A stretch of 64,000 bases of DNA from Ricinus communis (GCF_019578655.1 NC_063258.1:31438802-31502801), one strand, 5' to 3'. Shown: positions 13,635 through 27,005, numbered from the stretch's first letter. Numbers and translations: made by a program. Notes: generated by a model not told the origin, from the sequence alone.

Positions 13635-16142
13635 TGTTGCTGTTGCTGAGCATGTCTTTGTAATAGGAGTTGTTGCATCTGAAGTTGCTGCTGTTGCTGC
13701 TGCTGCTGCTGATGCTGTGGTGGCTGAGCTTGCTGCTGCTGCTGTTGCTGCTGCTGTTCCCGTGCTTTAATCAACTGAGTCTGAAATTTTTAATATGTTA
13801 TAATGTACGATGGATGTTGACTGTTGATACTATTTTACATCCAAGAACCTAAAAAAGTATCCTTCTAAAGATCAAGTCTTCTAAGAATTGAGCTATACTA
13901 CTTATTCACAACCATACAAGACCATCCCATACAGCAATCAGCCGAACAGCATGCTTGTCATGTATTAGGTTTCTATTCATCCTACAAAATCACCAACTAG
14001 TTAAGCTTTATATAAAGCTGTATCAGGACCAATTGATAGATGTGTAGTATAGAACATCAACAGTCCATCATCAAATGACCTCTCAGGGAATAATCCTAGC
14101 TGTAAATATAAAAGGTTTTCTACATATGAAAATGAAACAGCCTCACCTAGGTCTCTGCACACCGAAAAATTTAACATAAAGAATTTCTAAACTACTGAAC
14201 AAATTGAAAAGGATTCTACAGCATCTTAATTAAATCACAGTTCAAGAGGTGAGAAAGGAACTTCTATACAAAAGATCCATCGAGCCTTTTCATTCTTTCT
14301 TTGGTCTATGAGGGGGGTTGTTCAAGTGTGAGCAGGACTGCATGAACTAAAAAGCAAGTAACCAACCAGTGGACAGGTCCCTCCACCGCTTTCCACATAC
14401 ATACGTGTTGAAGAAACTTGACGTGATTGGAATCCAAGAGAAGATTATTCCTTTAAAATTCTAGCCAGCCCACGAAAAAACAGGTAAATCTTTTGATGGA
14501 CAACCCAAGGATAAAACAACTGAGTATTTTAATTAAAAAAGAAAAGGCTATCTTTATCTGGAGTTTCTTTTAGTATGTGTGAGCGTCATGAAAGCCTCCT
14601 ACAAATAACAGATTCAACAATGCCAGGGTGGTGGAGTGACTTGAAATTCTTCAGTAGCTTTTTGATCATTAATTTGTGTATCAGTTTAGCTAAGAAATGA
14701 TATGTTTACATAAGCAGTTGTAGTTAACTATAGGGAGGGAGAACAAGATCACAACCTGTCCAAAAACTATCTGAAATGGAAACAGTTGTGCTTTTTAATG
14801 ACTAAACTTTTGGCCATTACCATATCAGAGGATTTCTATGGGTTACATTTAAAAGTGCCAGAGCGAGAGATGACAGATAAAGATTTGGCAACCAGGGTGC
14901 CAGTTGTGCAATTAGCAAGCCTCAACATCTTAAACTCTTAATTTTCACACACAAAAAGGTTTTGTGCGATTAAGAAAAATCTAACGCCTTGAGACTGCCA
15001 GTCTGTCTCTATACTGCCTTGCATGAAACTCACTGCTTTCCTTACCCGCACTAGCACCCTCATCATGCACAATTAAAGCCTTTAAGATAAATAAATAAAT
15101 GAGATAAGAGGGGAAAGAGATTCTCAAAACCAACCTCAATATAAGATGCAGCAACCTCCGAGTGCTTCTCATTTGTCCTAGCAATGAATATATCCCAAAA
15201 GACTGACCACCATTCAAAGAGAAAGCCGCCAGGTGCATCAATAGCTGGAAATCCGGCGTCAAAATCCCATAGCAATCAAGAAGTCAGAGATAAACATTTG
15301 AAGATCAATGACTTGAACCTTAATCTTAAATCTTAGATCAATAACTCCATATACCTACCAACAGGATCAGATGATACTTTTCCCTCGGCTTGAAAAGCCT
15401 GAGCAGAAGCCTTCAAATCTCTTTTCACTAGATAATCATGGATATACACATCTAACCTGTTCAATTAAAAAAAAAAAAAAAACACTTCATATCATTAAGG
15501 AGAGGGATAAAAACCAAAGTACAAAAATTAACATTGCCAGCATCATAGCAGCAAACGAGTTTAACAAAGCAAAAACTAAACCCAAAATCTTTTACCCAGT
15601 TGGATAAAATAGAGTCTGGTCAAGAAAATTGATTTACTAAAAAGAAGAAATAGACCAAATGGTATAGCGCTATAAAGAAGGGAAAAAGTAACAGAAATAT
15701 ACGAGTACAGGATCCTAGCTTATCCACAAACAAAGAAGAATCCATGTAGCCAGCAAACAAAGTCCAGCTCAATTATAGAAGGAACGCAAATACTAAAATC
15801 AAACAATCACCAAACCACCAACTAAAACCAGCTCTGAGAAAAGCTCAAACCACCAAACAGAAAAGACACACAACAAAAGAAAATAAAACCCTAGAATAAC
15901 AATGCGAATGTAGTATCAAAGAATAGCCTCGAAAAAGAACATAGCTTTAAGTCCAAAAACTCAAAGAAACTGAAAATCCCAGCTAGCCAAAACACAAATC
16001 AAGTGACATAACATAGTAAAATATTGCAAGCGAAAACAAAAACCAGAAACCCAGATAGAAAGTTGTAACAATAAGAAGAGAAAATGAATAAAAATTACTA
16101 AAGAACTTACATTTTATCAGCTTCCCAGTTGGTCTGTGACAT
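7633..16142 (-). CDS. LUG: Transcriptional corepressor LEUNIG, 18 coding exons
   Basis: Coding exons, in transcript order: 16142-16111, 15456-15359, 15244-15135, 13780-13337, 13259-13174, 12951-12873, 12793-12718, 12499-12450, 12260-11946, 11856-11641, 11124-10882, 10795-10654, 10387-10278, 10040-9891, 9452-9297, 9189-9073, 8399-8193, 7776-7633. All phases join and give about 924 residues, matching LUG (about 930) rather than the shorter LUH. The LUFS domain (residues 1-80) begins [11 protein letters not shown] and contains [19 protein letters not shown] and [16 protein letters not shown]. Residues 85-140 and 435-465 are glutamine-rich; [12 protein letters not shown] lies near 365. From about 640 to the end run WD40 repeats ([39 protein letters not shown]). 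Known role: nuclear Groucho/TUP1-type corepressor that binds SEUSS through LUFS and represses floral homeotic and other developmental genes. Introns after exons 13 and 17 use GC donors. Confidence 0.95.
13505..13760 (-). repeat. LUG: CAG/CAA polyglutamine tract in LEUNIG exon 4
   Basis: Exon 4 encodes several glutamine runs separated by histidine, proline and leucine-rich interruptions. The longest is about 13545-13650, where mostly pure CTG (CAG on the coding strand) triplets occur in two blocks of roughly 11 and 13 units broken by single TTG (CAA). Such pure blocks are prone to length change. Glutamine-rich linkers are a known property of LUG-family corepressors. Confidence 0.9.
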
Positions 16143-16144
16143 AT

Positions 16145-18589
16145 TGTTGAATTAATAAGCTCAAACAAACAGTTCCTTTTCAATAATGTGGAAAATATAA
16201 AAACTAGCTTTTAGAGCTCTCTTTTCACCTCAACAATTTCAACCCAGAAATGAACATGCCACCAAATTCCAGCTACAAAGGAAAAGAAAAAAAGAAAAGA
16301 AAAAGAAAAAGAACTTTCAAATAGAACCCATAGACACAAACACAAAGACGCAATCTTTTAAAGAGAGAGATAAAGATATGAACTTGAAGAATCTATAAGA
16401 GGTTATAGAAGCTAAAGTTGTAATCTTTTTTAGCATATGAAGAATAAAGAAAGTTTTTTTAAGAAAAAAGTTTCTTAATTAAAACAAATTAAGAAAGAAA
16501 TAAAATTAGAAAAGGAAAGATTGATAGAGAGACCTGCAAACCCAAAGAAAACATAATTTAAAATAAATAACGTTTAATTTGTTTATGAGAATTTCTAATT
16601 TAAGCAAAAATATATAAAGAAGAATTTTATTCTGTAGCTTTTGGTTGGATTGAGTTGCTGTTGCAGATATCATAATGACTTTTGATAAGGAATTTACCAG
16701 AAAACCCTTAATATCTTGTCAAATTTTAAGTCTAAAGCCACTGGTCTATAGACAGCTTTAACCTAAATGACTAAAATAGCCTTGGGTGTGAGCAGAATTA
16801 CTTTAAGCAGAGGAAATTTGTTGTGTATAATGGGTATATTGGAGGAGTAATATGTAAACACATTTTCTCTTCGTTTCTGTTACCGTTCCAATATAGACAC
16901 TTGGATTTTGCAGAATTTATAGATCAACCTTTAGATTGTGTCATTTTGTTATAAATTAACAGAAACTTCATGAATTTGTCTTTTGTACCCTGCCTCGGCT
17001 AGAGATTTCTTAAGAATGTTTCTATAAAAGAATTGGATTTCTTTTTGTTATTTATGGATTTTATATTTTAAATGTAAACATATTTTGTAATGTGCAATGC
17101 CTACAAACAACATAACTGTTAAATATATTACAAATGTATTTTAATGCTAAACGGTAGTAAATGTATAAAATTATATAAATAAATAAGACCAATAATAATG
17201 AATCACACGTTTATATTTTAAAAATATCAAAAAATTGTAAAAATAGAATTATTAAAATAAAATAACGAAATTTAAAATTAAGCTAAACTACTTCTTTCTT
17301 TATTAAAAAACTAGAACATAATAAATAAAAATATGTGAATAGAGTTATTGCGACACTCATCATATTTATTGAATTGTAGTTAGATATATGTATTAAGGAT
17401 GTGATAAAAAATAATATGTTTAATCTATTTATTCTATTGGTTAGAATAAATATATATATAATATTATGATAAGTATAAATTAATTTTAAACATATTTACT
17501 AGCACTATAATTAATATTATATAACATATAACATATAAGTAAATAAATGTGGTTTTATTTTTTAAGTAAATACTGTCTATTTATTTAAATTAATTATTAT
17601 ATAACTAAACATATTTAGACATAGCATTTTTGAAAGGAAACATAATTTTATATTGAAATAATTAATTATTACTATTTTGCTTAAATAGGTTATGCATGCT
17701 ACATTTATACACAATCTCATTTAACAGGTAAATTATATCATAGTATTATAATATATACATATAATATCGCTTAATTTTAAATTTTAGTATAAATTAATTA
17801 ATTTATTAAATGTTGTGCTAAAAATGGCTATATCATATTTAGAAAAAAAACTATGGATGTAATATTTGGATTGCATTTATTATTTATTATTTATTTCTTT
17901 AATAAATAAAAAAAAATAGCAAAATTAAGAGATTTAAAAAAGCTTTTAGTTGATAGTGTGTAGAAAGGAATAAATGAAAGTAGAGGGGGGAGGCTTTCCA
18001 CAAACATATGGAAGACAAAATGGATGTTAAATTGTGGGCATGCATGCCCCTATGAATATAACTAAACTATTATATTGCTTTGTCAATCTAACATGTGAAG
18101 ACCAATTTTAAATATTTAAAAATAAATTCTTTTTTATAAATTATTTATAATTGAAGGTACATGCAGGCACTACTTAAATCTCTCTTTTTTTTTTTCTTTT
18201 TCTTTATATATTTCCTGTATCAAATTAAAGCAAAATCCAAGTCCAATAGTAATAATATTTCATTTTTTCATGATTAAATCTTAAGTTTATTTTCGAGGCT
18301 GAGTTTATAGTTTTTATTCCAATTTTGGCATATAGGGTTAATGTTATTGTCAAAAGTTTTCTTTTGAAATATGACCGTTTACTTGTAATACTTTTTCTGA
18401 AAGTGACTAATACTGTTTTGAACACGTAATAAGATTTTTATAAATTGTATAAATATATTATATCTACAATAATGCTTTTAGAAAAGAAAATTGTGATTCT
18501 TCAAATGCAATCCAACTCAATTCTGAAGCTTTCTTCATAATAAATTATTTATACTTTATAATATAATATGACTTAATCTATTTTCATGT

Positions 18590-18636
<47 letters not shown>

Positions 18637-20948
18637 ATAAAAAAATATTAAATATTACATCTTTAATTATTTTAATTTTTATTTATATTATATAATATAT
18701 AACATTTTGTTAGAATTTAGTTTAATTATAATCAATTCCATATGAATTTAATTATATAAAATATTAAATTAATTTTTATTCTATTTAAAATATATAAATT
18801 TTAATCAAAACTTAATTGAGTTGCGAGATTTGGTTAGTGTTCTGTATTTATCTTTCCGACCCAATCCAAAACACACAGCTTCTCAGGTTTAGTCTGTTTT
18901 CAATTCTAGACACTTATCTATTGTCTTATCATTCGTTGGAGCCAACAATGTCTTAGTTCTATTTCTTCATTAAGAAACTAAAGTATTCAAGCCCACTTCC
19001 CCAGTTTTCTACTTATTCCTCAAGACCTAATGGTTTATGGTTTGGGAAATAGTTCATGGTCAATGAGGACCTTGGCCCAAGTTCTGCAAGAAGTATCACA
19101 AGTCTGCCCAATTAATGTAAGAACCCAAGAATTTCCATATATACTAAAACAAGGGCAAAATAATACATTATCAAAAGCTATTCTGGCTTGAAAGAAGAAG
19201 AAAATAAAAATGGTTGATTTTGTTGAAGTCATAGCTATGACAATATTCCTTCTTTCTTTCTTCTTTTTCTTTCTTTTCTACTACTAAAGAAAAAAGGAAA
19301 ATTTTAATTCATGGCCTGAATTTGAGTATGTTTGTTGGGTTTTATAACATGGGCCGGGTCAAGTCGGGCCGTGGATGAGAGTGAGAAGCCCACGATGTTT
19401 ATGGGTCTAGAAGCCTAGTTTTACTTTCAAATAAATCCAGACCAAATCAGCTTTCATTGTTGAAATGAAGAATAACATTATAACAAACAAAGCAAAGGAA
19501 ACCAATATATCTTTTCTTTTTTGTCTATATGAATGAACCAACACACACAAAAAACAAAACCCATATTAGTTTTGATTCTGGCATATTCTAAAGCCACAAA
19601 GGGGATTGTCATTGGAAAATGACAAATTAATTGCATTGGGAAAACGTTGGCTAATTTGTCATGCATGCCCTTTTAGACTAGCTGATCAGGCCTATTTTCT
19701 TTTCTTTTTATTTTTAAATAATTTATTATTTTTTTAATATGTACAATGGAAAACTAGGGATTTAGATGGATGGTCAATAGAAAATAGAGAGAAGAAGGGT
19801 TGGCATTGTAAGGTCTTTCTCTTTCTCGACCTTGTGTTTGTATGCACAGTATGTAATATTCCTCGACTTGATCAGACTTATAACCATGGCAGATTAACTT
19901 TGTCCTCATCCTTATACTAGCTTGGGGCCACCTTCCCCCTATATCTATATGCATATGCATTATCTTGATTTAATTTATTTTTCTCTCAGAAAAAAGAAAA
20001 AAGAACAGTGATTTTATTGATTGAATTCTTAAGTTATTGTTTTAGATGATGTAAAATTATAGAATCATGTAATACATTTCTTAGTTTGGGCAACAGTCTA
20101 TATTCTATAATACATATAAGGGTTTCTTTTTCAATTCTTTTATATTTAAATTAATAAATTTTAATTTAAATGGTGTGAAAATAATTTTCCGGTTTATAGA
20201 AAATTCAGAAAGGAACAAAGGAAATTGTAATTGTTTTACAATAGCAATTTGCAATGTAAACTTGAAAGTTGACCTTGAATTGGTAAGGGAAAAAGAAAAA
20301 AGAGAAAAAAAAAAAAAGAAAAAGAGGAGAAAAGAATAGAAGCATAGACATAAATAGAGTTAAGAGTTAGAGTTGGGGTTGTATCCATATTATAGAATAA
20401 GGAACTTACAAAAGGATATATATATAAGAAAAACCCAACTGTGAATATGAAAGACAAATGTAAATAAGAGGAATTGAAGCTGAACTGAGGAGAAATAGAA
20501 ACATATTAGAGAGGAAGCAGTCAAGAAAGGTAGGCATTGAAAGGTCTCTCTCTTACTATCACATTTCTCCTCTTGTCAGCTGCTGCAAAAGCAACATACC
20601 ACTGAGATCAAGTGGGCCCCAACCACACAGATAAGTTCAAATTAAGGGAAAAAATTCCCCTCTCTATCTAACTATATTATATAGGACCCTTTCTCTTATA
20701 TCATCATCATCTCATCACTACCCAAGAATTTTCTTTTTCTTTTTTTTTTTCTAAAAAGAAATTAAATTGAGAAAATTACAGAGAAATCCTGAATCCAACT
20801 GTACTAAAATGACATATTATAAAATTTGTCCTTCTGCATATAATATTGATATGCAGTGAATATTAAATAGTATAAGGAGAAGCAATATTTACATAAATAA
20901 TTTTTATTTATTTATTTTCTTGCATAATATCTCTCTCTCCTCTCTCTA

Positions 20949-20984
<36 letters not shown>

Positions 20985-23229
20985 AATATTAATAATACAT
21001 GAATCTATGGCAATGGCATGCATGCAAAACCTCTAATCAGATCTTTGATCAGTACAATTGCATGCCATGTCATGCCAACCTATACTAGATACGCTCCCTG
21101 CATCGAACCCTGAGTTATGTTCTCCAAACCCTACAGAAACTAACCCAAAATAGTCACCAAGTACCCTCGGAGCGTGATCAACACGCGCCACTTCCCTCTA
21201 ATACATTCTAGAAAATATCATGCACCCATTTCGTGGAAGCTTGTTTGATGATCACCACTGTGCATGGTGTACCAGTTAGTGAGAGAAACATGACATGTGG
21301 TTGAGCTTTTTTTTTATTTATTTATTTGTGCGAGGGCGCGCAATGCAGAGAGAAATTGGTATGAAGTGAATCTATCAATAGAGAAGAAGACTGATAGAGA
21401 GAGAGAGGTTGTTCTTGTTTTTGTACATAAACCATGCAATCTGCCTCTGTCTCTATCTCTCACACAGTCCTTTCACCTCTCTGCCATAAAAAAGAAAAAT
21501 GTGATCAGTAATATAGTAATACTATAAGGCAAAAGAATAAAGAAAAAAAAAAAAACAAGCAAATAAATAAGGAGTGACGCAAGATTCTGATCAGTGTAAC
21601 GCGTGCTTGGAAGCGTGTGATGTGGATTTCGAATTCAATGCTGAGAGAGAAAACCCTGTGGTTTTTCTTTTCCCCCTCCTAACTTGGACTTTTCTTATGG
21701 CGGCAGAGAGAGAGAACAGAAGAAGAGGGTATTCTTCTTCTTAGCATTGCATTGCATCAGCTAATTCAAGCTGCAGTATCATAAGAGAGAGAGCTGTCAA
21801 TCCTTCGTACAATAGTCTATGCCAAGAGGTCAGAGCCCCATCATTGTCTCAATTATCAGCCCCATCTCCATCATCTCACAAACATATATATATATACACA
21901 CACACAGATACCCAGTGTGTGTATGCATATATATATATATATATATCCTCTGTACTATACAACAAGAAAACAAAGGGTAAGTTAATATGAGCCATTACTG
22001 TGTGTGATGACACACAGCACATACACATATATATACAGGGTTAGAGCCAAGGCATTGGCTGCCCATTGAAATCACTCGTCCCTCTATATACATGTAACGT
22101 TATAGGCTTATACTTCACGCCTGTTACTGAATTTCTGGCCACCGAAAAGGATACGTGCCTTAGCACTTGTTTTGTCGCCTAATCATTTAATTAAATTAAC
22201 CTTCAACAGAAAACATACACATGTATTCATTGTCCTTTCAACTCAGAATCTACCACTACCTTGCATTTTTCACATTTGCCAAACCGTGGTCCATCAGTTG
22301 CATGTATCAATGGATACATGTTATTAATTTAATTTAATTTATTTTAATTTTATTCTTATAATTTGCTTTCATAGTATATGCGACGGATCCTATATATAAA
22401 TAAAATTAGTATGTTAATGTGTTGAGGATTAAATTACAATAATTGAAAAGAGAAATTCTCAAACCTGAAAAATCAATCTCAACATTAAATTTATGGCCAC
22501 CAGACTAAATTCTAGTAATTAGACTGTTGTTGTATGATTAAGGTACAATATCCTAGTACTTTCAGGATAATGTATTACCTAATTAAGCCTAATTATGTTG
22601 TCTAATTGATAATTAATATATTTGACACACACAATAACAGTAAAAGATTTATTCTGACCTTTTTAAAAAAGTAACGCTTATGGGAATAAGAATTATATGA
22701 GTTAACGCATAAATAAGGTCCGAAAAATACATTTACTTTTAAACCTAAAAAAGAAAAAGAGAAAAAATACTCATATATATTATGTTATTTACTAATATGT
22801 TAGAGCTTTCCTTTATTAAATACTTCCTGCAAGCATATAATGGACTCGTTTCAGTAGTCTCTTTGTTAAATAAATTCAATCAAATTCTCAATTTTCAATT
22901 TGTTGTTAGTGGTGCTAGGTTATACTAAAATGGTAGTGATTGTAGGCGATCCCTGTGCTCTTAGGCCCGTATATATATAGACACGCAAGGAGAGGAGATG
23001 GGTTAAATTAAATTAGCAAGAGGAAAGCCAGGCCCAATTGATGACTTGGTTTGCCACTAATTACAAGACGACACGTGCATGTTTAACTGTATTAACGATG
23101 CACCAAGAAACGAGACGATAAGGAATGAGGATTACCAAAAGTAGGCTAAAGAAAGGTTCGTATACTGTTACTGTAAACAGCCCAATTTTAGGCAAAAGGA
23201 CAGAAGAAGTAGCAGAAGAAGAAGGAGAA

Positions 23230-23262
<33 letters not shown>

Positions 23263-23400
23263 AAAGTAAATGCGACGTTAAAACAAGTCTTTTCTCTTTG
23301 AACTTCCAAGGGAGTACACGGCTACATACAAATTACAATACAATACATAAATACCCTTTTTCAAAAAAGGTTGTTCTCTCTATTTGGAATTCCACTTTTA
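16145..23400. other. LEUNIG leader and long non-coding spacer
   Basis: The first few hundred bases (16145-16700) are presumably the LEUNIG 5' leader and promoter read on the minus strand. The remainder is AT-rich spacer with no supported gene. It contains TA microsatellites (about 18596-18630, 20955-20982, 21930-21948), CT/GA-rich stretches around 21390-21800, a (GAAA)n tract at about 23232-23264, RY-type CATGCATG motifs around 21015, and an imperfect inverted repeat at 20477-20583 described separately. GC content rises slightly at 20.5-22.2 kb, which could reflect an unannotated non-coding transcript. Confidence 0.45.
20477..20583. ncRNA. Imperfect hairpin resembling a miRNA precursor (unproven)
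   Basis: The arm starting AGCTGAACTGAGGAGAAAT at 20478 pairs with the reverse complement of ATTTCTCCTCTTGTCAGCT (20562-20580): 16 of 19 positions match with one 3-nt internal mismatch. Pairing continues less well toward a loop of about 30 nt. The size fits a plant miRNA foldback, but neither arm matches a conserved miRNA that I know, and the purine-rich composition makes chance pairing easier. Confidence 0.25.
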
Positions 23401-23403
23401 AAG

Positions 23404-23623
23404 ACTTGAAAGAAATAACCTAAAAATTAGGTTTTCATTATTGTATTCTGATATCAAAAAGAGATACACCAGCCTTATATTTATACTTATATGTAAGACT
23501 TTGATAGAAACTAAATAACAAACTCTTAATAGCTAGACTCTAAATTTAAAAGATAAATACTTATCATATCCTAAATTTAAAAGATAAATACTTATCATAT
23601 CCTAACAACTCAAAATCTCAACA
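23404..23623 (-). repeat. 3' LTR of the copia element
   Basis: 220 bp, repeated at 27743-27971 with two base changes (at about 23424 and 23471) and lacking a 9-nt duplication near the inner end. In element orientation it starts TGTTGAGATT, directly after the purine-rich tract. It contains a 33-bp internal duplication around ATAAATACTTATCATATCC. Confidence 0.93.
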
Positions 23624-23634
23624 CTCCTCCTCAA
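23624..23634 (-). other. Polypurine tract of the copia element
   Basis: In element orientation TTGAGGAGGAG immediately precedes the 3' LTR start TGTTGAG. This is the expected plus-strand primer position. Confidence 0.8.
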
Positions 23635-23873
23635 GTTGGTGCATAAATATCATACATGCTCAACTTGCCTAGACACTTAAAGAACATGTGACTCGAGACT
23701 GCTTTGGTAAGGATATCAGCCAACTGATCTTCAGAACATACTTTAGGCAATTTTATGATATTCTCATCCAACTTCTCTTTGATAAAAAATCTGTCAACCT
23801 CTACATGCTTTGTCCGATCATGCTGTACTGGATTATAAGCTATATCACGTACTGCTTTATTGTCACAATACAA
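23631..23873 (-). pseudogene. Copia RNase H C-terminal fragment
   Basis: About 80 codons starting in the conserved YCDNKAVRDIAYNPVQHD and including RTKHVEVDRFFIKEKL and QLADILTKAVSS, typical of the C-terminal RNase H region of plant copia polyproteins. The part linking it to the reverse transcriptase (about 23880-24050) is still recognisable (SFVGGNLVTWRSKKQNVV) but has frameshifts and stops, so RNase H is separated from the rest of pol. Confidence 0.88.
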
Positions 23874-24051
23874 TCTAACTCACGCCTCGGGCGTAACCTA
23901 AATCTTTCAAAATTTGTTTTAACCATAAGGCTTCACACACACCAGCCATTCCTCCGAACTCACCGTGACTAGACCGGCAACAACATTTTGCTTCTTGCTT
24001 CTCCATGTCACAAGATTTCCACCCACAAACGAAAAATATCCCTGTAGTTGA

Positions 24052-25044
24052 TCAGTGTAAACCTCTATGTTTTGCCAATCCATATGTTGAGTGAACAAAA
24101 TTCCTTTCCAAAAGTGACTTCAAATACCATAAGATTCTTATGACATTCATATGTCTTTCTCCAGGATTATGCATGAATTGGCTAGCAATACTCAAAGTAT
24201 ACGCAAGATCAGGTCTTGTGTGAACTAAATACATTAATCTTCCTACAAGTCTCTGATATTTTCCTTTATCAACGGGTACTTGGTCTACCTCAATGCACAA
24301 CTTCAGGCCTTCCTCAATCGGTGTGTCAACTGGTTGACATGTCGACATTCCAGTTTCATGCAATAAATCCAATGCATACTTCCTTTCTGGGATGGGAAAA
24401 ATTCCTTTATTTGATCTTGAAACTTCAATCCCAAGAAAATATTTCAAGCAACCTAGGTCTTTCATTTCAAACTCTTTGGACAAGTATTCTTGTAATGCCT
24501 TCCTCTCTTCTGGATCATTTCCTGTAACTACCATGTCATCCACATAGATAATGAGAGTCAGAATCTTCCCATTTACCTTCTTTATGAATAAGGTATGGTC
24601 TCCATTACTCTGATGATATCCAAAAGCTTTCATAGACTTTGAAAATCTCCCAAACCATGCCCGTGGAGATTGTTTCAGTCCATACAATGATTTCTTCAAC
24701 TTGCAAACTTTCCTATTCTGCATTGTTGACATACATCCAGGTGGAAGCTCCATATAGATTTCTTCGGATAATTCACCATGTAAAAAAGCATTCTTAACAT
24801 TAAACTGATGTAATGACCAACCCAAATTTGCAGCCAAGGATAATAACACTCTCACAGTACTGATTTTAGCTACAGGAGAGAAGGTTTCAGTGTAATCAAT
24901 CCCATAGATTTGAGTGTATCCTTTTGCTACCAATCTTGCTTTGAATCGCTCGATTGTGCCATCTGCTTTATACTTTATGGTGTAGACCCAACGACACCCT
25001 ACCCGATTTCTTTCCTGGACAATCAACAAGCTCCCATGTTTCAT
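24052..25044 (-). pseudogene. Copia reverse transcriptase segment
   Basis: 330-codon open frame covering the RVT_2 domain: [15 protein letters not shown] at the start, [32 protein letters not shown], the catalytic YVDDM (in [14 protein letters not shown]), [12 protein letters not shown] and the connection [14 protein letters not shown]. The polymerase motifs are intact in this piece, but the frame is offset from the upstream protease-integrase frame by two frame changes around 25010-25090, and the downstream RNase H link is broken. Confidence 0.9.
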
Positions 25045-25071
25045 TCTTTTGCAATGCTTTCATTTCATCGT

Positions 25072-26856
25072 TCATCGTACTTTCCATTTTGGATCGGGAT
25101 AAAGCTTCCTCGCATAATCGTTAGGAATAGATACAATAGATAATTGATTTGACAGTGACTTATTTGATTCTGACAGGTTATGATTCGACACATAATGACT
25201 CATTGGGTATTTAACTTTACTAAAAATTTCAGGCTCATAACTAAGTTTAGGAATACCTCTGGTGGATCGTTCTGGTAATCGTTTTCTCGGTAGATCGGGT
25301 TCAAGAATAGGAATATCTTCAGCAGGTGATTGGCGTGGTATTTCAGCTTGGGATTCAGGGTCTTCTTCACCTGAGGACTCTTCTTCAATCGATGGAGTTA
25401 GATCTTCTTGCTCAATACGTATCCTATGATTTTCTGAGTGATCACCAACACCATTATCAACTACTTCATACTCCTCCTGAAATTGATAATCTAATGTCTG
25501 AATTTCTTCATGTCTCTCCTCCGGAAATTCAGACTCAAAATACATCACATCTTCATGATAGACTACATCTATGGATATGAACATACGTCGAGTTGGAGGA
25601 TGATAACACCTGTACCCCTTTTTATTTGTTGCATATCCAAGAAATACACATCTTATTGCTCGAGGAGCAAGCTTATGGCGGTGATGTTTATGAATATGTA
25701 CAAATACTACACAGCCGAAGACACGAGGAGGTAAGTTTGATGTTGATGGAGCAGTTGTAGTATCATTAATAACCTGAAAAGGTGTCTGAAAATCAAGAGT
25801 CCGTGAAAGACTTCGGTTAATTAAATATGCAGCAGAAGTAAGAGCTTCTCCCCAATATGATAATGGCATTTTTGCATGAAGCAATGAGGCACGAACAACT
25901 TCTAGTAAATGCCTATTCTTCCTTTTAGCTACCCCATTTTGTTGGGGTGTATAAACACATGTACTTTGATTGACAATTCCATTTTCTTCCAAATAATGCT
26001 TCAATTCAGAGTTATGGTATTGACCACCATTATCGCTGCGAAGCACTTGAATATGTGCATTATATTGAGTCTTAACATGTGTATGAAATTTCTGAAATAA
26101 TGCACTCACATCACTCTTAGATTTCATTAAGCACACCCAAGTCATCCTTGTGCAATCATCGATAAAAGTAACAAACCAACGAGATCCCCCCAAAGTTGAA
26201 ATTTTAGATGGACCCCAAACATCAGAATGAACAATCATAAAAGGTAAATGACCTCTATTAAAACTTGATGAAAAAGAGCTTCGATGACTCTTGGCAAGTT
26301 CACAAACATCACAACGAAAAATAGAAATATCAATGTTGTTAAACAAACCAGAAAATAACTTTTTTAGGTAGCCAAAAGAAGCATGCCCTAGTCGTCTATG
26401 TTGTAACCAGATTTCTGCTTCATTTTTTTCCTTCTTTGGACCATCCATTGCAAACGCATGATGCAACTTGGAAGAAGTATTCGATTGCATGTCCAAGTAG
26501 TACAAATTCCCTCGCCTAATACCACAGCCCAATCGCTTCGTTTGGATATCCTTAAAACAACAGAAATTGGGCCAAAAAATAATAATACAAGACAAAGCTG
26601 ATGTTATTTGGAAAACAGATAAAAGGCTGTAATTTAATGATGGAACAATTAAAACTGAGTCTAAATTTAAGGAATTGGTGGCAGTAATAGATCCCTCTCC
26701 AATAATTGGAACCTCATTACCATTTGCTATCAAAACAGATTTTTGTAAGGATGGTCTAAGTTTCTTAACCTGTCCAAAATCAAAGGTCATATGATTTGAA
26801 GCACCAGAATCAATTATCCATGTATTATCACAAACAGATGTAGAAATATTAAACAC
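25072..26856 (-). pseudogene. Copia protease-integrase segment
   Basis: 594-codon open frame. The aspartic protease site is WIIDSGASNHMT near its start. The GAG-pre-integrase zinc motif follows (HRRLGHASFGYL ... CDVCELAKSHR). The rve integrase core has D in IVHSDVWGPS and D in LRSDNGGQY. The third catalytic residue, normally E in TPQQNGVAERKN at 35 residues spacing, is K here (NGVAKRKNRH). The C-terminus includes the usual copia region (CVFLGYATNKKGYRCYHP). The frame ends at a stop just after DPKWKVR, where a 1-nt change breaks continuity with the reverse transcriptase. Confidence 0.9.
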
Positions 26857-27005
26857 CTTACCTTCCTTGCTTGTGGTTGCTACTAATATTGAAGTTGATT
26901 CAACATTGTCCTCACTTGTTTTGGTTTCAGCAACAGCGGAAATCAGGGAATTCTTAGCTTTCCTTCTTTGTGATCCTCGATTCTGATCCCACCAATCTGG
27001 ATAGC

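Noticed and set aside
13540..13852. Plus-strand frames rich in alanine, valine or leucine over LEUNIG exon 4
   Set aside because: They are the antisense readings of the CAG tract and have no independent support.
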